A stretch of 64,000 nt of DNA from Pseudogemmobacter faecipullorum (GTDB taxonomy: Bacteria; Pseudomonadota; Alphaproteobacteria; Rhodobacterales; Rhodobacteraceae). Shown one piece after another: positions 36,200 to 45,381 of this stretch. Where the stretch lies: positions 62,001-126,000 of the forward strand of contig NZ_JACDXX010000007.1 of the NCBI RefSeq assembly GCF_020539525.1, given 5' to 3'. Each line of letters begins with the position of its first letter. Position 1 is the stretch's first letter. Made by a program: the position numbers and the translations under genes. Below the pieces are notes generated by a model. That model saw only the letters and a program-made list of their open reading frames with translations, had not been told where the DNA came from and searched no databases.

Positions 36200-37663
36200 T
36201 CACTGGGCTTTTGGTGCGATTTTCCAGATGCGGTCGCCGCTGTCGTCATCCTCGCCGCGTGATTTGTTCACCGCCCAGACATTGCCCTGACCATCGGCGA
36301 TCAGCTGGTTCGGATAGCTGCCCAGTTCCAGATTGGCGGTGATCTCACCTTTGGTATTGACCACGGTGATGCTGCCCGCGCCGCGGTTGCCGACAAAGAT
36401 CTGGCGGCTTTCCGGCTCAAAGGTCACATAAAGCGCGCCTGCGCCGGTATCGACATCCGAGAGCACGGTCCCGTCGGATGCTTTCAGGATCAGCAGGTTA
36501 TCGGTATCCTGGGCGGTGACGAACAGCAGATCCTCGACCGGATCATAGGCGACACCGGCGGCGGCGATTGCGCCGGGCAAAGCGATATTGCGGCTTTCGC
36601 CGGATTTCAGATCGACCACGGCCAGCTCAGAAGTGGCAAGGCTGACCACGAAAAGCTGCGATGAGGCTTCGTCGAGCCAGATGCCCTGGGATCTGAACTC
36701 CTCGCCGCGCTTGTCAGATTTCAGCCTGATCGGCTCCAGCTGCTCGAGCGTTTTAGTGTCAAACACCGCAACCTGCGGATAGGTCGCCTCGCTGATATAG
36801 GCGCGGCCCTGGCTCTCATCGACCTGAACCGCGAAAGCATGGGGCACGGCGCCCGGCTCGAACTGTCTGATCAGCGACAGGTCGTCCTGGTTATAGACCG
36901 CGACGGTGTCCTGGCGGGTATTGGTGACCCAGAGGGTCTTATTGGCTTCATCCGCCCCGATGCCATAAACCGCGAAGACCGGCGGGCGGTCGTCAGCTTC
37001 CGCTGCTTTGGCAGCGGGGGCCGCAGCCCCGGGTGCCGGGGCGCGGGCGGGCGGCGGCGGCGCTTCAGCCGGGGTGACCGAGGCCGTGACCTTCAGCGTG
37101 GCGGGATCAATGCGGTTCAGGCTCGAGTCCCGGACCGGCGGGCGACCGACAGAGCTGGTGACGAACAGCGCACCGGCATCAGAGCCAAAGGCCAGCTGAT
37201 AGAGGCCGGGCGTCACCGGGGCGCTGGTGATCTCAAACTGCTCGGCGCCGGAGAAGGGAATATCGGGGGAAATTTTCAGATCAACCACGGTGGCGCTTGC
37301 CGGGTTTTCGGTGATGACGAGGATCGGCTGCAAGCCGGTATGGGCCGCTTTGTCGAGGGTCAGCTCGAAGCGGAATTTGCCTTCGTCATTCACCGTCAGC
37401 GGGCCACCTTCGGTCAGAACCGTATTGCCGCGCATCAGGGTGATCTTCTGCCCCGGGATCAGCCTTTCACCGGTCACGGCGATTTTGCTGCCGGCGATCA
37501 CCGCCGCGCCGCGCTCGCTGGCCCCGGCGCGGACCTGGCCCTGGAAGCCGTCACTGCTGGGGGTGAAGATGCTTTCGGCGCGCGCAACCCCTGCGGTCAG
37601 GCCGAGGACGAGCAGGCTGACCGATGCGAGGCGAGAGATGCGGCGGCGTGAATGCAACGACAT
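36200..37663 (-). CDS. YncE-like periplasmic beta-propeller protein, 487 aa
   Basis: Secreted protein with a signal peptide (ISRLASVSLLVLGLTAGVARA), an Ig-like/adhesin-type N-terminal segment (GSKIAVTGERLIPGQKITLMRG) and a seven-bladed YncE-type propeller (repeats such as AVYNQDDLSLIRQFEPG, VAVFDTKTLEQLEPIRL, LLILKASDGTVLSDVDTG, ITVVNTKGEITANLELG). A Pro/Ala-rich linker interrupts the first part near residue 200. E. coli YncE is iron-regulated; here the gene heads the iron importer operon. GGAG lies about 11 nt before the ATG chosen at 37663. Molecular role unknown. Confidence 0.8.
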   Translation of the reverse strand: MSLHSRRRISRLASVSLLVLGLTAGVARAESIFTPSSDGFQGQVRAGASERGAAVIAGSKIAVTGERLIPGQKITLMRGNTVLTEGGPLTVNDEGKFRFELTLDKAAHTGLQPILVITENPASATVVDLKISPDIPFSGAEQFEITSAPVTPGLYQLAFGSDAGALFVTSSVGRPPVRDSSLNRIDPATLKVTASVTPAEAPPPPARAPAPGAAAPAAKAAEADDRPPVFAVYGIGADEANKTLWVTNTRQDTVAVYNQDDLSLIRQFEPGAVPHAFAVQVDESQGRAYISEATYPQVAVFDTKTLEQLEPIRLKSDKRGEEFRSQGIWLDEASSQLFVVSLATSELAVVDLKSGESRNIALPGAIAAAGVAYDPVEDLLFVTAQDTDNLLILKASDGTVLSDVDTGAGALYVTFEPESRQIFVGNRGAGSITVVNTKGEITANLELGSYPNQLIADGQGNVWAVNKSRGEDDDSGDRIWKIAPKAQ

Positions 37664-37753
37664 AAGACTATATCTCCTGGTGCAGGGCATCGGACAGATC
37701 CTTTGCGCATTTCATGCTGGTCCGGGATATTGGACGGGCTCTGTTGCGCTGGA

Positions 37754-37782
37754 GGAATATATTCCTGAGAGGGATTGTCAAC
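37754..37782 (-). promoter_or_regulatory. Candidate iron-responsive promoter/operator of the importer operon
   Basis: Upstream of the YncE-like gene: TTGACA on the minus strand (37776-37781), a perfect palindrome GGAATATATTCC (37754-37765), and between them TGA-N9-TCA (37766-37780), the minimal form of the RirA iron-responsive motif. A similar but weaker arrangement (AGTTGAC-AT..CTC) lies before the EntE-like gene. Regulator identity is inferred only. Confidence 0.4.
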
Positions 37783-37887
37783 TAATTCTGACCCCGCTAC
37801 TCCGGCCTCGTCCTGGCCAGTTGCGACGAAGCGATGCCGGACCGGCCAGGCCAGCGGCAGAACCAGCGGAGCAGGACAGGGGCAGAT

Positions 37888-38727
37888 ATGGCAGAACATG
37901 GCAAAGTCGGGCCGGAACATGCCCGCAGGACCGCCGAGATGAAACTGCTGAGCGAGGGCGCGGCAAGTCATCACATCTCTGTGCGCCGGGTGGAAACCGG
38001 GCCGGGGCACCGGCTGTATCTGGCCGTGCCAAAGGGCGAGGCCCCGGCGGATGGCTGGCCGGTACTCTATCTGCTCGATGGCAATGCCGCCTTTGACTTT
38101 CTGACCGCAGAGATGCTGGCAGCCGTGCCGGGGCTGATGCTGGTCGGCGTGGGCTATGACACGGATAAGCAGTTCTCGCGCGAGCGGCGCACCCTTGATT
38201 TCACCCCGCCCGAGGGTCCGGGTGATGGCATCCGCCCCGATCACGTCCATGAAGGCCGGATGGCCGGGGGGGCGTTGCAGTTTCTCGACCGGCTGACCGG
38301 GCCTTTGCGTATTGCGGCAGAAGAGGGGCTGCGCGTTGATCCGGCGCGGCGCATACTCTGGGGCCATAGTTTCGGCGGGCTGTTCACCCTTTATGCGGCG
38401 CTGACCTGGCCGGGGGAATTCGCGCGCTATGCGGTGATCAGCCCCTCGATCTGGTGGGATGAAGCGCTGATCCGCCGCATCGCCGCTGCGGCGCGGCCGC
38501 TTGATCCGGCGCCGCCGATGCTGATGGCTCTGGGCGATAAGGAAAAGCGCTCAGGCTCGGATGGCCCGCCGCCCGATGGTCCGGCCCCGGCGACGATGGA
38601 TTTCATCCAGGGGCTGGCGCAGCATCCGGGCTACCGCGCCCGGATCCATGTGCTCAAAGATCACGTCCATATCCAGACCATAGCCGGATCCCTGCCCCTG
38701 GCGCTGGCTTTCGCGGCCGAGGCCTGA
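37888..38727 (+). CDS. Siderophore-type alpha/beta-hydrolase (IroE/Fes-like esterase), 279 aa
   Basis: Serine esterase of the Esterase_D family to which the trilactone hydrolases IroE and Fes belong. Seen: GWPVLYLLDGNAAFDFL, oxyanion region VGVGYDT, nucleophile elbow WGHSFGGLFTLYA, acid-bearing MALGDKEKR and late His in KDHVHIQTIAGSL. No signal peptide, so cytoplasmic action is likely: cleavage of an imported ferric siderophore to release iron. ATG at 37888 has AGGGG upstream; 37834 is an alternative start. Convergent with the NRPS gene, sharing a terminator. Confidence 0.85.
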   Translation: MAEHGKVGPEHARRTAEMKLLSEGAASHHISVRRVETGPGHRLYLAVPKGEAPADGWPVLYLLDGNAAFDFLTAEMLAAVPGLMLVGVGYDTDKQFSRERRTLDFTPPEGPGDGIRPDHVHEGRMAGGALQFLDRLTGPLRIAAEEGLRVDPARRILWGHSFGGLFTLYAALTWPGEFARYAVISPSIWWDEALIRRIAAAARPLDPAPPMLMALGDKEKRSGSDGPPPDGPAPATMDFIQGLAQHPGYRARIHVLKDHVHIQTIAGSLPLALAFAAEA

Positions 38728-38736
38728 CCCTTCCAG

Positions 38737-38764
38737 AAAAGCGCCTCAGATGAGGCGCTTTTTC
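38737..38764. terminator. Bidirectional terminator shared by esterase and NRPS genes
   Basis: AAAAGCGCCTC (38737-38747) pairs with GAGGCGCTTTT (38752-38762) with T/A-rich flanks on both sides. The NRPS stop codon (TGA on minus) lies inside the hairpin, so the gene's last codons form one arm. Confidence 0.9.
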
Positions 38765-41700
38765 AGTTCGGGGGCGATCAGGGCCACTGCTTCGGGCGAG
38801 ATCATCTGCGCATGCAGGAAGGGCAGGTCGATGACCTCGGTCCGGGCCGCGTAATCCTGCCAGAGCGCGGGGGTCAGGCCGCGTCCGGCATGGTCGCGGG
38901 CGGCGCGGAAATGGGTGATCAGCCCGCTGTAACGGCGGTGTTCATGGCTGCGCACCAGGCGATTGGTATCGGTGACCAGCCGCACAACGCCGTCGAGCAC
39001 TTTCTCGGGTAAAGCCCCCAATGCCGTATCGCCTGCGCGCAGGAAGGCCACCACCTTATCACGACTGTCAAGGTCACGATGCGCCTCGGGATCGTAACCG
39101 GCAATCGCCAGCAAAGCCCGCAGCGCCGCGACCGGATCGGGTTCCGGCTCATCGCGCCAGACATCGGTCGGATAGCTGTCAAACATCGCCACCAGCCCGG
39201 TGTCGCGGCCCATGGCTGTCAGCTCGACCGCGATTTCCTGGGCGAGAATACCGCCGACCGACCAGCCTGCCAGATCAATCCGGCCCCCGGGCTGTTTCGC
39301 GGCGATCAGCCCGGCGTAAAGGCGGGCGAGGGCAGCGAGATTCTTGGGCAGGGGCTGCGCCGGATCAAGCCCGGGATGCTGCAGCGCATGAACCGCCCGG
39401 CCGGGGCCAAGGGCACGCGCAAGGCTGCGGTATCCCCAGCCGAGCCCGCCTGCCGGATGGATCAGGAACAGCGGCGGATCGCCCTCCTGGCCCGCCAGCC
39501 GGATCATCGGGCCAAGCCCGTCATCGCTGACCGCATCGGCCTCGATCCGTGCCGCCAGCAGGTCAAGCACCGGGTTCTCAAAGATCGCGCCAAGGCCGGG
39601 ATCGCGTCCCGTTTCCTCCTCAATACGCTGGACCAGGCGCACCGCCTGCAGGCTGTCGCCGCCAAGGGCGAAGAAATCCGCCTCGCAGGGGGCGGGGGCA
39701 TCGAGATGCAGGATCTCGGCATAGAGCCGGGCCAGCAGTTTCTCGGCCCCGGTTGCGGCCTCGCGCCCCGAAGCCGAAAATTCGGGCGCGGGCAGGGCCT
39801 TGCGGTCCAGTTTGCCGTTGGAGGTGACAGGCAGGGCCTCAAGCGCGATCTCGGCGGCGGGGACCATGTAAGAGGGCAGGCGTTTCGCCAGATTGGGCTG
39901 CAAAAGCCCGGGCTGATAATAGGCCTCGGGCACCAGATAGGCGACGAGGCGCTTTTCCCCGGCCCGGTCCTCCCGCGCCAGAACCACGCATTCGCGCACG
40001 AGGCCTGTGGCCATGATCGCGGTCTCGATCTCGCCCAGCTCGATGCGCAGACCGCGGATTTTCACCTGATTGTCCGAGCGGCCCAGATAGACCACCGCCC
40101 CGTCAGGGCGCAGCTTTGCCACATCGCCGGTCGCATAGAGCCTGGCGCCGGGGTGATGCGGATCGGCGATGAAACGATCTGCGGTCAGATCGGGGCGGCC
40201 AAGATAGCCGCGCGCCAGCTGCACCCCGCCGAGCCAGAGATTGCCGGGCAGGCCGGGCGGCAGTGGCCGCATCCGCTCATCATAGAGATCAAGCCGGGTG
40301 TTCCAGACCGGGAAGCCGATCGGCAGCGGGTTCGAGCGGTCCTCGGGCGTCGCGGGCCAGTAGCTGACATCGACCGCCGCCTCGGTCGGGCCGTATAGAT
40401 TATGCAGCCCGCCGCTGATGCGGCGATGGAAACGCTGGCGCTGATCGGCGGTCAGCTCTTCGCCCGAGCAGAAGGTACGGGCAATCGACAGCCCCTCCGA
40501 GGCCGGCGCGGCGAGGAAGGCCGAGAGCATCGAGGGGACGAAATGCAATGTGGTGATCGCGTGATCCCGGATCAGCCGGGCCAGTTCCGAAGGGTCACGA
40601 TGCGCGCCGGGCGGCGCCATGACCAGCTCGCAGCCAGTGAGGAAGGGCAGGAAAAACTCCCAGACCGAGACGTCAAAAGTGGCCGGGGTTTTCTGCAGGA
40701 TGCGGTCGGCAGGGCTGAAGCCGTAGAAATCGCGCATCCAGAGCAGCCGGTTAACGATGGCGCGCTGCTCGACCACCACGCCTTTCGGCTCGCCGGTTGA
40801 GCCGGAGGTATAGATCACATAGGCCATATTGCCGGGCGCGGGCGGCGCGGGCAGCGGCGCGCTGGGCTTTTGCGGCCAGGCCCCGGGCAGCAGCACCGGC
40901 GCTTCGGCAGGCAGCTTCGCCGCGATTTCGGCCGAAGTCAGCACGATGACCGGCTTTGCCAGGCTCAGGATCCGGGCCAGACGGTCAGAAGGGTGATCGG
41001 GATCGAGCGGCAGATAGGCCGCCCCCGCCCGCATCGTGGCGATCAGCGCGATGGGCAGGTCAAGAGAACGCTCGAGCGCCACGGCGACCAGCGTCTCTGG
41101 CCCTGCGCCTTTTTCCGCCAGCAAAGCGGCGAGGGCGGCGGTGCGGGCGTCGAGCCCGGCATAGCTCAGGGTTTCATCGCCATAGCTCAGCGCCGGAGCA
41201 TCGGGCTGCTGGGCCATTTTCGCCGTGATCAGATCGACCAGCGTGACATCGGGCAGGGCTTTGAAAGTGGCTGCAGCGCGGGCCTCATGCGCGGCAATCT
41301 CGGCCGGGCTGGCCACCGGCACCGGGGCGAGGCTTTCGGCGGTCAGCACTGCGTTCAGGAAGGCCTCAAGCCGCGCGGCATGAGCACCGGTTTCTTCGGC
41401 TGAGTACAGATTGGGGTTGCTGTCGGTTTCAAACAGCATGCCCGAGGCGGGATCGCCGCGGAAGGTGAAGGTCAGATCCTCAACCGCGCCCGCGCCGAGA
41501 ATATGCAGCCCGACCTCAAGCCCGGGAAAGACCGGAGGTTTGTCAAAGGGCTGGACATTGATCAGCGGGCCGTAAAGGCGGCGGGTGCCGCCGATCAGCC
41601 CAAGGTCACGCCGTAGCTGCTCGGAGCGGTAAAGCCCGTGTTTGCGCGCCTCGCGCATCCGGCTTACCTCATCTTTCAGCCAGTCGCCGAGGGGCCGGTC

Positions 41701-42618
41701 CTCCTCAGGCGCGATGCGATGCGGCAGGACGTTCATTGCCATACAGGGCAGGCGGGCGATTTTGCGCCCCATCCGCGCCATGAAAGGCATGCCGATCACC
41801 GTCTCGCCCGAGGCTGACCAGCGCGCCAGATAGGCGCCGCTCAGCGCGGTCAGCACATCGGGCCAGCCAAGCCTGTGTCCGGCGGAAAATGCCTCGAGCC
41901 GGGCGGTCAGATCCGGGCTCAGCCAGCGGCTTTCGCGGTGAAAGGCATGGGCCGGGACGGCGCGCTCTCCGGCGAGAGTGCCGGGGCTGGTGATCTCGGG
42001 CAGGCGCTCCATCGCGGCGCGCCACCAGGCGGCATCGCTGAGGCGGCGTTCCGAGCTGCGGTAGAGCCGATCCTCATCATCGGCGCGCGACAGCGGCGGA
42101 AAGGCCAGCGGCGCGGCTCCCTCTCCGGTCAGATGGCCGTAATGCTCGCCGATCCGGTTCGAGATCAGCACCATGCCATAGCCATCAATCGCCAGATGGT
42201 GAATGCGCTCATAAAGCAGGGCGCTTTCGGGGCTGAGGCGGTAGAGGGTGAAGGCGGCGAGCGGTTCGCGCGCCAGATCAGCCGGGCGGGCAGTATCGGC
42301 CTGCATCTGCGCCAGCGCCTCGGCCCTGGCCTCAGCCGGTTGCATATGGCTGAGATTGACCTCGGTCAGCGACAGGCTGTCCCCGGTCAGCCATTGCCCG
42401 GGGCCGGCCGGAGTATTGCGAAAGCGCAGCTGCAATGCCTCGCTCTCGGCAATGGTCCGCGCCACCGCCTCGCGCAGCGCGGCCAGATCCACCGGCCCGC
42501 TCAGCGCCAGATATTGCCCGGTGTTCAGGATCGGGTTTTGCGGATCCAGGGCCTGAAAATACCACAGCCCCTCCTGGGCCTCGGTCAGGGGCCGCAGCCC
42601 GGGCATCCCGGCACTCAT
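38746..42618 (-). CDS. entF: Enterobactin synthase component F-like NRPS (C-A-PCP-TE), 1290 aa
   Basis: Single-module nonribosomal peptide synthetase of EntF length (E. coli 1293 aa). Condensation domain with HHLAIDG (residues 140-146); adenylation domain with YTSGSTGEPKGV, FDVSVWEFFLPF, HFVPSMLSAF, CSGEELT and NLYGPTEAAVDVSYW, closely matching the serine-activating signature of EntF; carrier domain FFALGGDSLQAVRLV; and thioesterase GWSVGGILAQE. It would couple an aryl acid to serine and cyclise esters. ATG at 42618 sits one base after the carrier-protein stop; upstream open frame not used. A true enterobactin product is not proven. Confidence 0.9.
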   Translation of the reverse strand: MSAGMPGLRPLTEAQEGLWYFQALDPQNPILNTGQYLALSGPVDLAALREAVARTIAESEALQLRFRNTPAGPGQWLTGDSLSLTEVNLSHMQPAEARAEALAQMQADTARPADLAREPLAAFTLYRLSPESALLYERIHHLAIDGYGMVLISNRIGEHYGHLTGEGAAPLAFPPLSRADDEDRLYRSSERRLSDAAWWRAAMERLPEITSPGTLAGERAVPAHAFHRESRWLSPDLTARLEAFSAGHRLGWPDVLTALSGAYLARWSASGETVIGMPFMARMGRKIARLPCMAMNVLPHRIAPEEDRPLGDWLKDEVSRMREARKHGLYRSEQLRRDLGLIGGTRRLYGPLINVQPFDKPPVFPGLEVGLHILGAGAVEDLTFTFRGDPASGMLFETDSNPNLYSAEETGAHAARLEAFLNAVLTAESLAPVPVASPAEIAAHEARAAATFKALPDVTLVDLITAKMAQQPDAPALSYGDETLSYAGLDARTAALAALLAEKGAGPETLVAVALERSLDLPIALIATMRAGAAYLPLDPDHPSDRLARILSLAKPVIVLTSAEIAAKLPAEAPVLLPGAWPQKPSAPLPAPPAPGNMAYVIYTSGSTGEPKGVVVEQRAIVNRLLWMRDFYGFSPADRILQKTPATFDVSVWEFFLPFLTGCELVMAPPGAHRDPSELARLIRDHAITTLHFVPSMLSAFLAAPASEGLSIARTFCSGEELTADQRQRFHRRISGGLHNLYGPTEAAVDVSYWPATPEDRSNPLPIGFPVWNTRLDLYDERMRPLPPGLPGNLWLGGVQLARGYLGRPDLTADRFIADPHHPGARLYATGDVAKLRPDGAVVYLGRSDNQVKIRGLRIELGEIETAIMATGLVRECVVLAREDRAGEKRLVAYLVPEAYYQPGLLQPNLAKRLPSYMVPAAEIALEALPVTSNGKLDRKALPAPEFSASGREAATGAEKLLARLYAEILHLDAPAPCEADFFALGGDSLQAVRLVQRIEEETGRDPGLGAIFENPVLDLLAARIEADAVSDDGLGPMIRLAGQEGDPPLFLIHPAGGLGWGYRSLARALGPGRAVHALQHPGLDPAQPLPKNLAALARLYAGLIAAKQPGGRIDLAGWSVGGILAQEIAVELTAMGRDTGLVAMFDSYPTDVWRDEPEPDPVAALRALLAIAGYDPEAHRDLDSRDKVVAFLRAGDTALGALPEKVLDGVVRLVTDTNRLVRSHEHRRYSGLITHFRAARDHAGRGLTPALWQDYAARTEVIDLPFLHAQMISPEAVALIAPELKKRLI

Positions 42619-42619
42619 C

Positions 42620-42856
42620 TCAGCGCGCAGCCTGCTGACGCGAGATTTCGGCCCACCATTCGCCAAGCGTGGCGCTTTCAGCAAAGACCGAGAAGTCGAT
42701 CTTCAGCCCGGCCTGTTCCCAGGCGGTGACCAGCTGCATCAGCCGCAGGCTGTCGAGACCGAGATCGGGCAGGTGATCGTCATTGCCGATCTCCTGCGGT
42801 TCCAGATCGGTCAGCCGGGCAATATCAGCGCGCATCGCTTCAAGGGTGAGGGTCAT
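42620..42856 (-). CDS. Free-standing aryl carrier protein, 78 aa
   Basis: Acyl/aryl carrier domain, 78 residues, with the phosphopantetheine site Ser36 in LGLDSLRLMQL. In E. coli this domain is the C-terminal part of EntB; here the isochorismatase part is missing and the carrier is separate. It overlaps the EntE-like ligase gene by 4 nt and precedes entF, so it should shuttle the activated aryl acid from the ligase to the NRPS condensation domain. Confidence 0.9.
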   Translation of the reverse strand: MTLTLEAMRADIARLTDLEPQEIGNDDHLPDLGLDSLRLMQLVTAWEQAGLKIDFSVFAESATLGEWWAEISRQQAAR

Positions 42857-44547
42857 GACTTCTGGTCTTCTTTCAGGAAGCTGGCGCGCAGATCGGCGCG
42901 CAGCTTGTTGCGGCTGATTTTCCCGACGGCGGTGGTGGCGAATTCCGTCACAAAAACCACCTGATCGGGGACTTTGAATTCGGCAACCTGGCGGCTGCGC
43001 ATGAAGGCTTTGATCGCGGCGGCGCGCGGCGCCTCGGCGCCCTGTTTCAGCACGATAAAGGCGCAGATCCGCTCACCGAGGAAAGCATCGGGGATCGAGA
43101 CCACGGCGGCGTCAAACACCGCCGCATGGGCGAGGAGATGATCCTCAACCTCTTCGGCCGAGATCTTTTCGCCGGCGCGGTTGATATGATCACCGGCGCG
43201 GCCCTGGACCACCAGATAGCCGCCGGGCAGGCGTTTCACGATATCGCCCGAACGGTAATAGCCGCCTTCCGAGAAGCTGCGCTGATTGGCGGCAGGCTCA
43301 TTGTGATAGCCGCGGATCGTATAGGGGCCACGGGTGTGCAGATGGCCGGGCTCGCCCTCGGGCACCGGATTGCCCTCGTCATCAAGCACCAGCACCTCAT
43401 CATCAGGGCTGATCGGGCGGCCCTGGGTGTTGATGATAATTTCTTCGGGATCATCAAGCCGGGTGTAATTCACCAGGCCCTCGGCCATGCCAAAGACCTG
43501 CTGCAGGGTGCAGTTCAGGGTCGGGCGCACCCGGGCGGCGGCTTCGGGAATGAATTTCGCCCCGCCAACCTGCAGCACCTCAAGGCTTGAGAGGTCATGC
43601 GTGGTCGTGGGGGCAGCCTGCATCCACAGCAGCGCCAGGGGCGGCACGAGGCCGGTGATGGTCACCTTCTCCGCCTCGATCAGCGCGAAAGCGGTGGCAG
43701 GCGCCGGGTTCGGGCTGAGCACAACCCGGGCGCCAGCGGCCAGGGTGCCAAAGACCCCGGGCGAAGACATTGGGAAATTATGCGCGACGGGCAGGGCGCA
43801 GAGATAGACGCTCCCGGGCGTCAGGCCCGAGATCCTCGCACTTTCGATGAAGGAATAAAGGTAATCATCATGGGTGCGCGGGATCAGTTTCGACAGCCCC
43901 GTCGTGCCGCCCGAGATTTGCAGGAAGGCCACGGCCGAGGGATCGACCTGCGGCAAAGGCGTGGCCGAGCGTGTCAGGGCGGAGAAGGGGATCTGGCCGG
44001 CACCGGCCTCGCCGATCACCACCAGATGCCGGACCTCGGGCACCGCTTCACGGATCTCACACGCCAGCGGGCGATAGTCGAAAGCGTCGAGCCGGTCGGC
44101 CTGGATCAGCGCTTTCGCTCCCGAGCGCCTGGCGAAATGCACCAGTTCGGTGCGGCGATGCGCGGGCAGGGCATAGACCGGCACAAGGCCGGCAAGGAAC
44201 AGGCCAAAGACCGCAGGAAAAAATTCGGCAATATTCGGGATCTGCACCAAAACCCGGTCGCCGGGCTGCAGGCCCAGATCCAGCCAGCCGCAGGCGGCGG
44301 CTTCGGCCTGATCGAGCAGATCCTGATAGCTCAGCCGGGTTGTGCCGCCGACCACGGCGATGCGCGTGCCATGTTCCGCCGCGAGGCGGCGCAGCAGATC
44401 GCCAAAGCTCTCGCCACGCCAGTAGCCGCGCTCGCGGTAGCGAAGGGCGAGGTCTGAGGGCCAGATCTGTGCCGGCGGTGCAGAATGCAGCGGGTCGGTC
44501 ATTTCCGGAGCAAGGGGGCTGGGGCTGTGGGCCTGTGGAGCGGCCAT
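42853..44547 (-). CDS. entE: 2,3-Dihydroxybenzoate-AMP ligase (EntE/DhbE-like), about 564 aa
   Basis: Stand-alone adenylation enzyme that loads an aryl acid onto the carrier protein. Very EntE-like: SGGTTGLSKLIPRTHDDY, HNFPMSSPGVFGTL, LQQVFGMAEGLVNYTRLDD, GPYTIRGYHN, GREKDQINR-type VQGRAGDHINRAGEKISAEEVEDHL and a final AVGKISRNKLR. In the specificity pocket, the aligned Asn and Ser (N-F-P-M-S-S) resemble DHB-activating rather than salicylate-activating enzymes. ATG at 44547 has AAGG upstream; a start at 44502 is also possible. First gene of the NRPS unit. Confidence 0.9.
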   Translation of the reverse strand: MAAPQAHSPSPLAPEMTDPLHSAPPAQIWPSDLALRYRERGYWRGESFGDLLRRLAAEHGTRIAVVGGTTRLSYQDLLDQAEAAACGWLDLGLQPGDRVLVQIPNIAEFFPAVFGLFLAGLVPVYALPAHRRTELVHFARRSGAKALIQADRLDAFDYRPLACEIREAVPEVRHLVVIGEAGAGQIPFSALTRSATPLPQVDPSAVAFLQISGGTTGLSKLIPRTHDDYLYSFIESARISGLTPGSVYLCALPVAHNFPMSSPGVFGTLAAGARVVLSPNPAPATAFALIEAEKVTITGLVPPLALLWMQAAPTTTHDLSSLEVLQVGGAKFIPEAAARVRPTLNCTLQQVFGMAEGLVNYTRLDDPEEIIINTQGRPISPDDEVLVLDDEGNPVPEGEPGHLHTRGPYTIRGYHNEPAANQRSFSEGGYYRSGDIVKRLPGGYLVVQGRAGDHINRAGEKISAEEVEDHLLAHAAVFDAAVVSIPDAFLGERICAFIVLKQGAEAPRAAAIKAFMRSRQVAEFKVPDQVVFVTEFATTAVGKISRNKLRADLRASFLKEDQKS

Positions 44548-44616
44548 GACGCACCTTGGAGCAGTTTCAGAAAATCGCAAAGCGCCGGAACAGACGCCTG
44601 TTTCTGTCGGGATATC

Positions 44617-44641
44617 TTTGCCTGGAGAAATAGTCAACTTT
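44617..44641 (-). promoter_or_regulatory. Candidate promoter/operator of the entE-like operon
   Basis: Minus strand reads AGTTGACTATTTCTCC, resembling the element upstream of the iron importer operon (AGTTGACAATCCCTCT), with a further TATCC about 17 nt on. Suggests co-regulation of siderophore synthesis and uptake, but only two sites support it. Confidence 0.35.
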
Positions 44642-44742
44642 GCCAGAGCCTGCATTCTCAGGTTGGCAGGGACGCGATTTCAGACAAAATACCAGACATA
44701 TCCCGCCCCGCCGTTCCGGGGGGTGCAAGACAAGGTAATTCT

Positions 44743-45309
44743 ATGCCCCGATCCAGCCTTCCGCTGCGCGATACGCCGCAGGTTTATGGTCGCGTCACCC
44801 GCGCGCTGCACTGGTCCATCGCTCTGCTCCTGCTCTGGCAATATATGACAATGGCCCTGAAACTCGGTTTCGGCTGGAGCCCGCGCGACAGCGCGGTGGT
44901 CGGATCGCATAGCATGATCGGCACGCTGGCTTTCGTGCTGATCGTGATCCGCCTCATCTGGGCGGTGATGAATGCCGCTCACCGCCCGGCGCATGGCGGG
45001 GGCCTTATCGGCATTGCTGCCAAAGCCGGACATGGCCTGCTCTATCTTGCCATGCTGATCGTGCCTCTGGCCGCTTTGCTGCGCGCTTTCGGCTCGGGCC
45101 GTGGCTTTGCGCCTTTCGGTTTTACGCTGTTTCCGACCCGCGAGGCGCCGATTGAGTGGATGGTGAATTTTGCCAATGCCATCCATGGCGAGCTGGGCTG
45201 GGTGATGGGCGTGCTGATCCTTGGCCATGTGGGGATGGTGGGCCTGCATGAGGCAATGTGGAAAGACGGCACGCTGGCGAAAATGGCCGGGCGCAAAGCC
45301 CTGCGCTGA
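44743..45309 (+). CDS. Cytochrome b561, 188 aa
   Basis: Di-heme membrane cytochrome b561 (CybB type). Four helices: VTRALHWSIALLLLWQYMTM (first heme His), SHSMIGTLAFVLIVIRLIWAVM (RLIW motif typical), GHGLLYLAMLIVPLAALLRAFG, and HGELGWVMGVLILGHVGMVGLHE (two His). Start at the ATG with AAGG 7 nt upstream; the frame is open further but overlaps the divergent entE promoter. Divergent from the siderophore genes. Transfers electrons between quinol and an unidentified partner. Confidence 0.9.
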   Translation: MPRSSLPLRDTPQVYGRVTRALHWSIALLLLWQYMTMALKLGFGWSPRDSAVVGSHSMIGTLAFVLIVIRLIWAVMNAAHRPAHGGGLIGIAAKAGHGLLYLAMLIVPLAALLRAFGSGRGFAPFGFTLFPTREAPIEWMVNFANAIHGELGWVMGVLILGHVGMVGLHEAMWKDGTLAKMAGRKALR

Positions 45310-45381
45310 GCGCGCGAGCGCGTCCCCCGGTTTTTTGTTCAGGCGCTTGCCCCGGCGATCAATCCGGGGCAGGCATGACAG

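Noticed and set aside
45310-45350. Terminator after cytochrome b561 (GC-rich arms followed by TTTTTT)
   Set aside because: The CGCGC/GCGCG arms would leave only a two-base loop, so no stable hairpin can form directly before the T-run.
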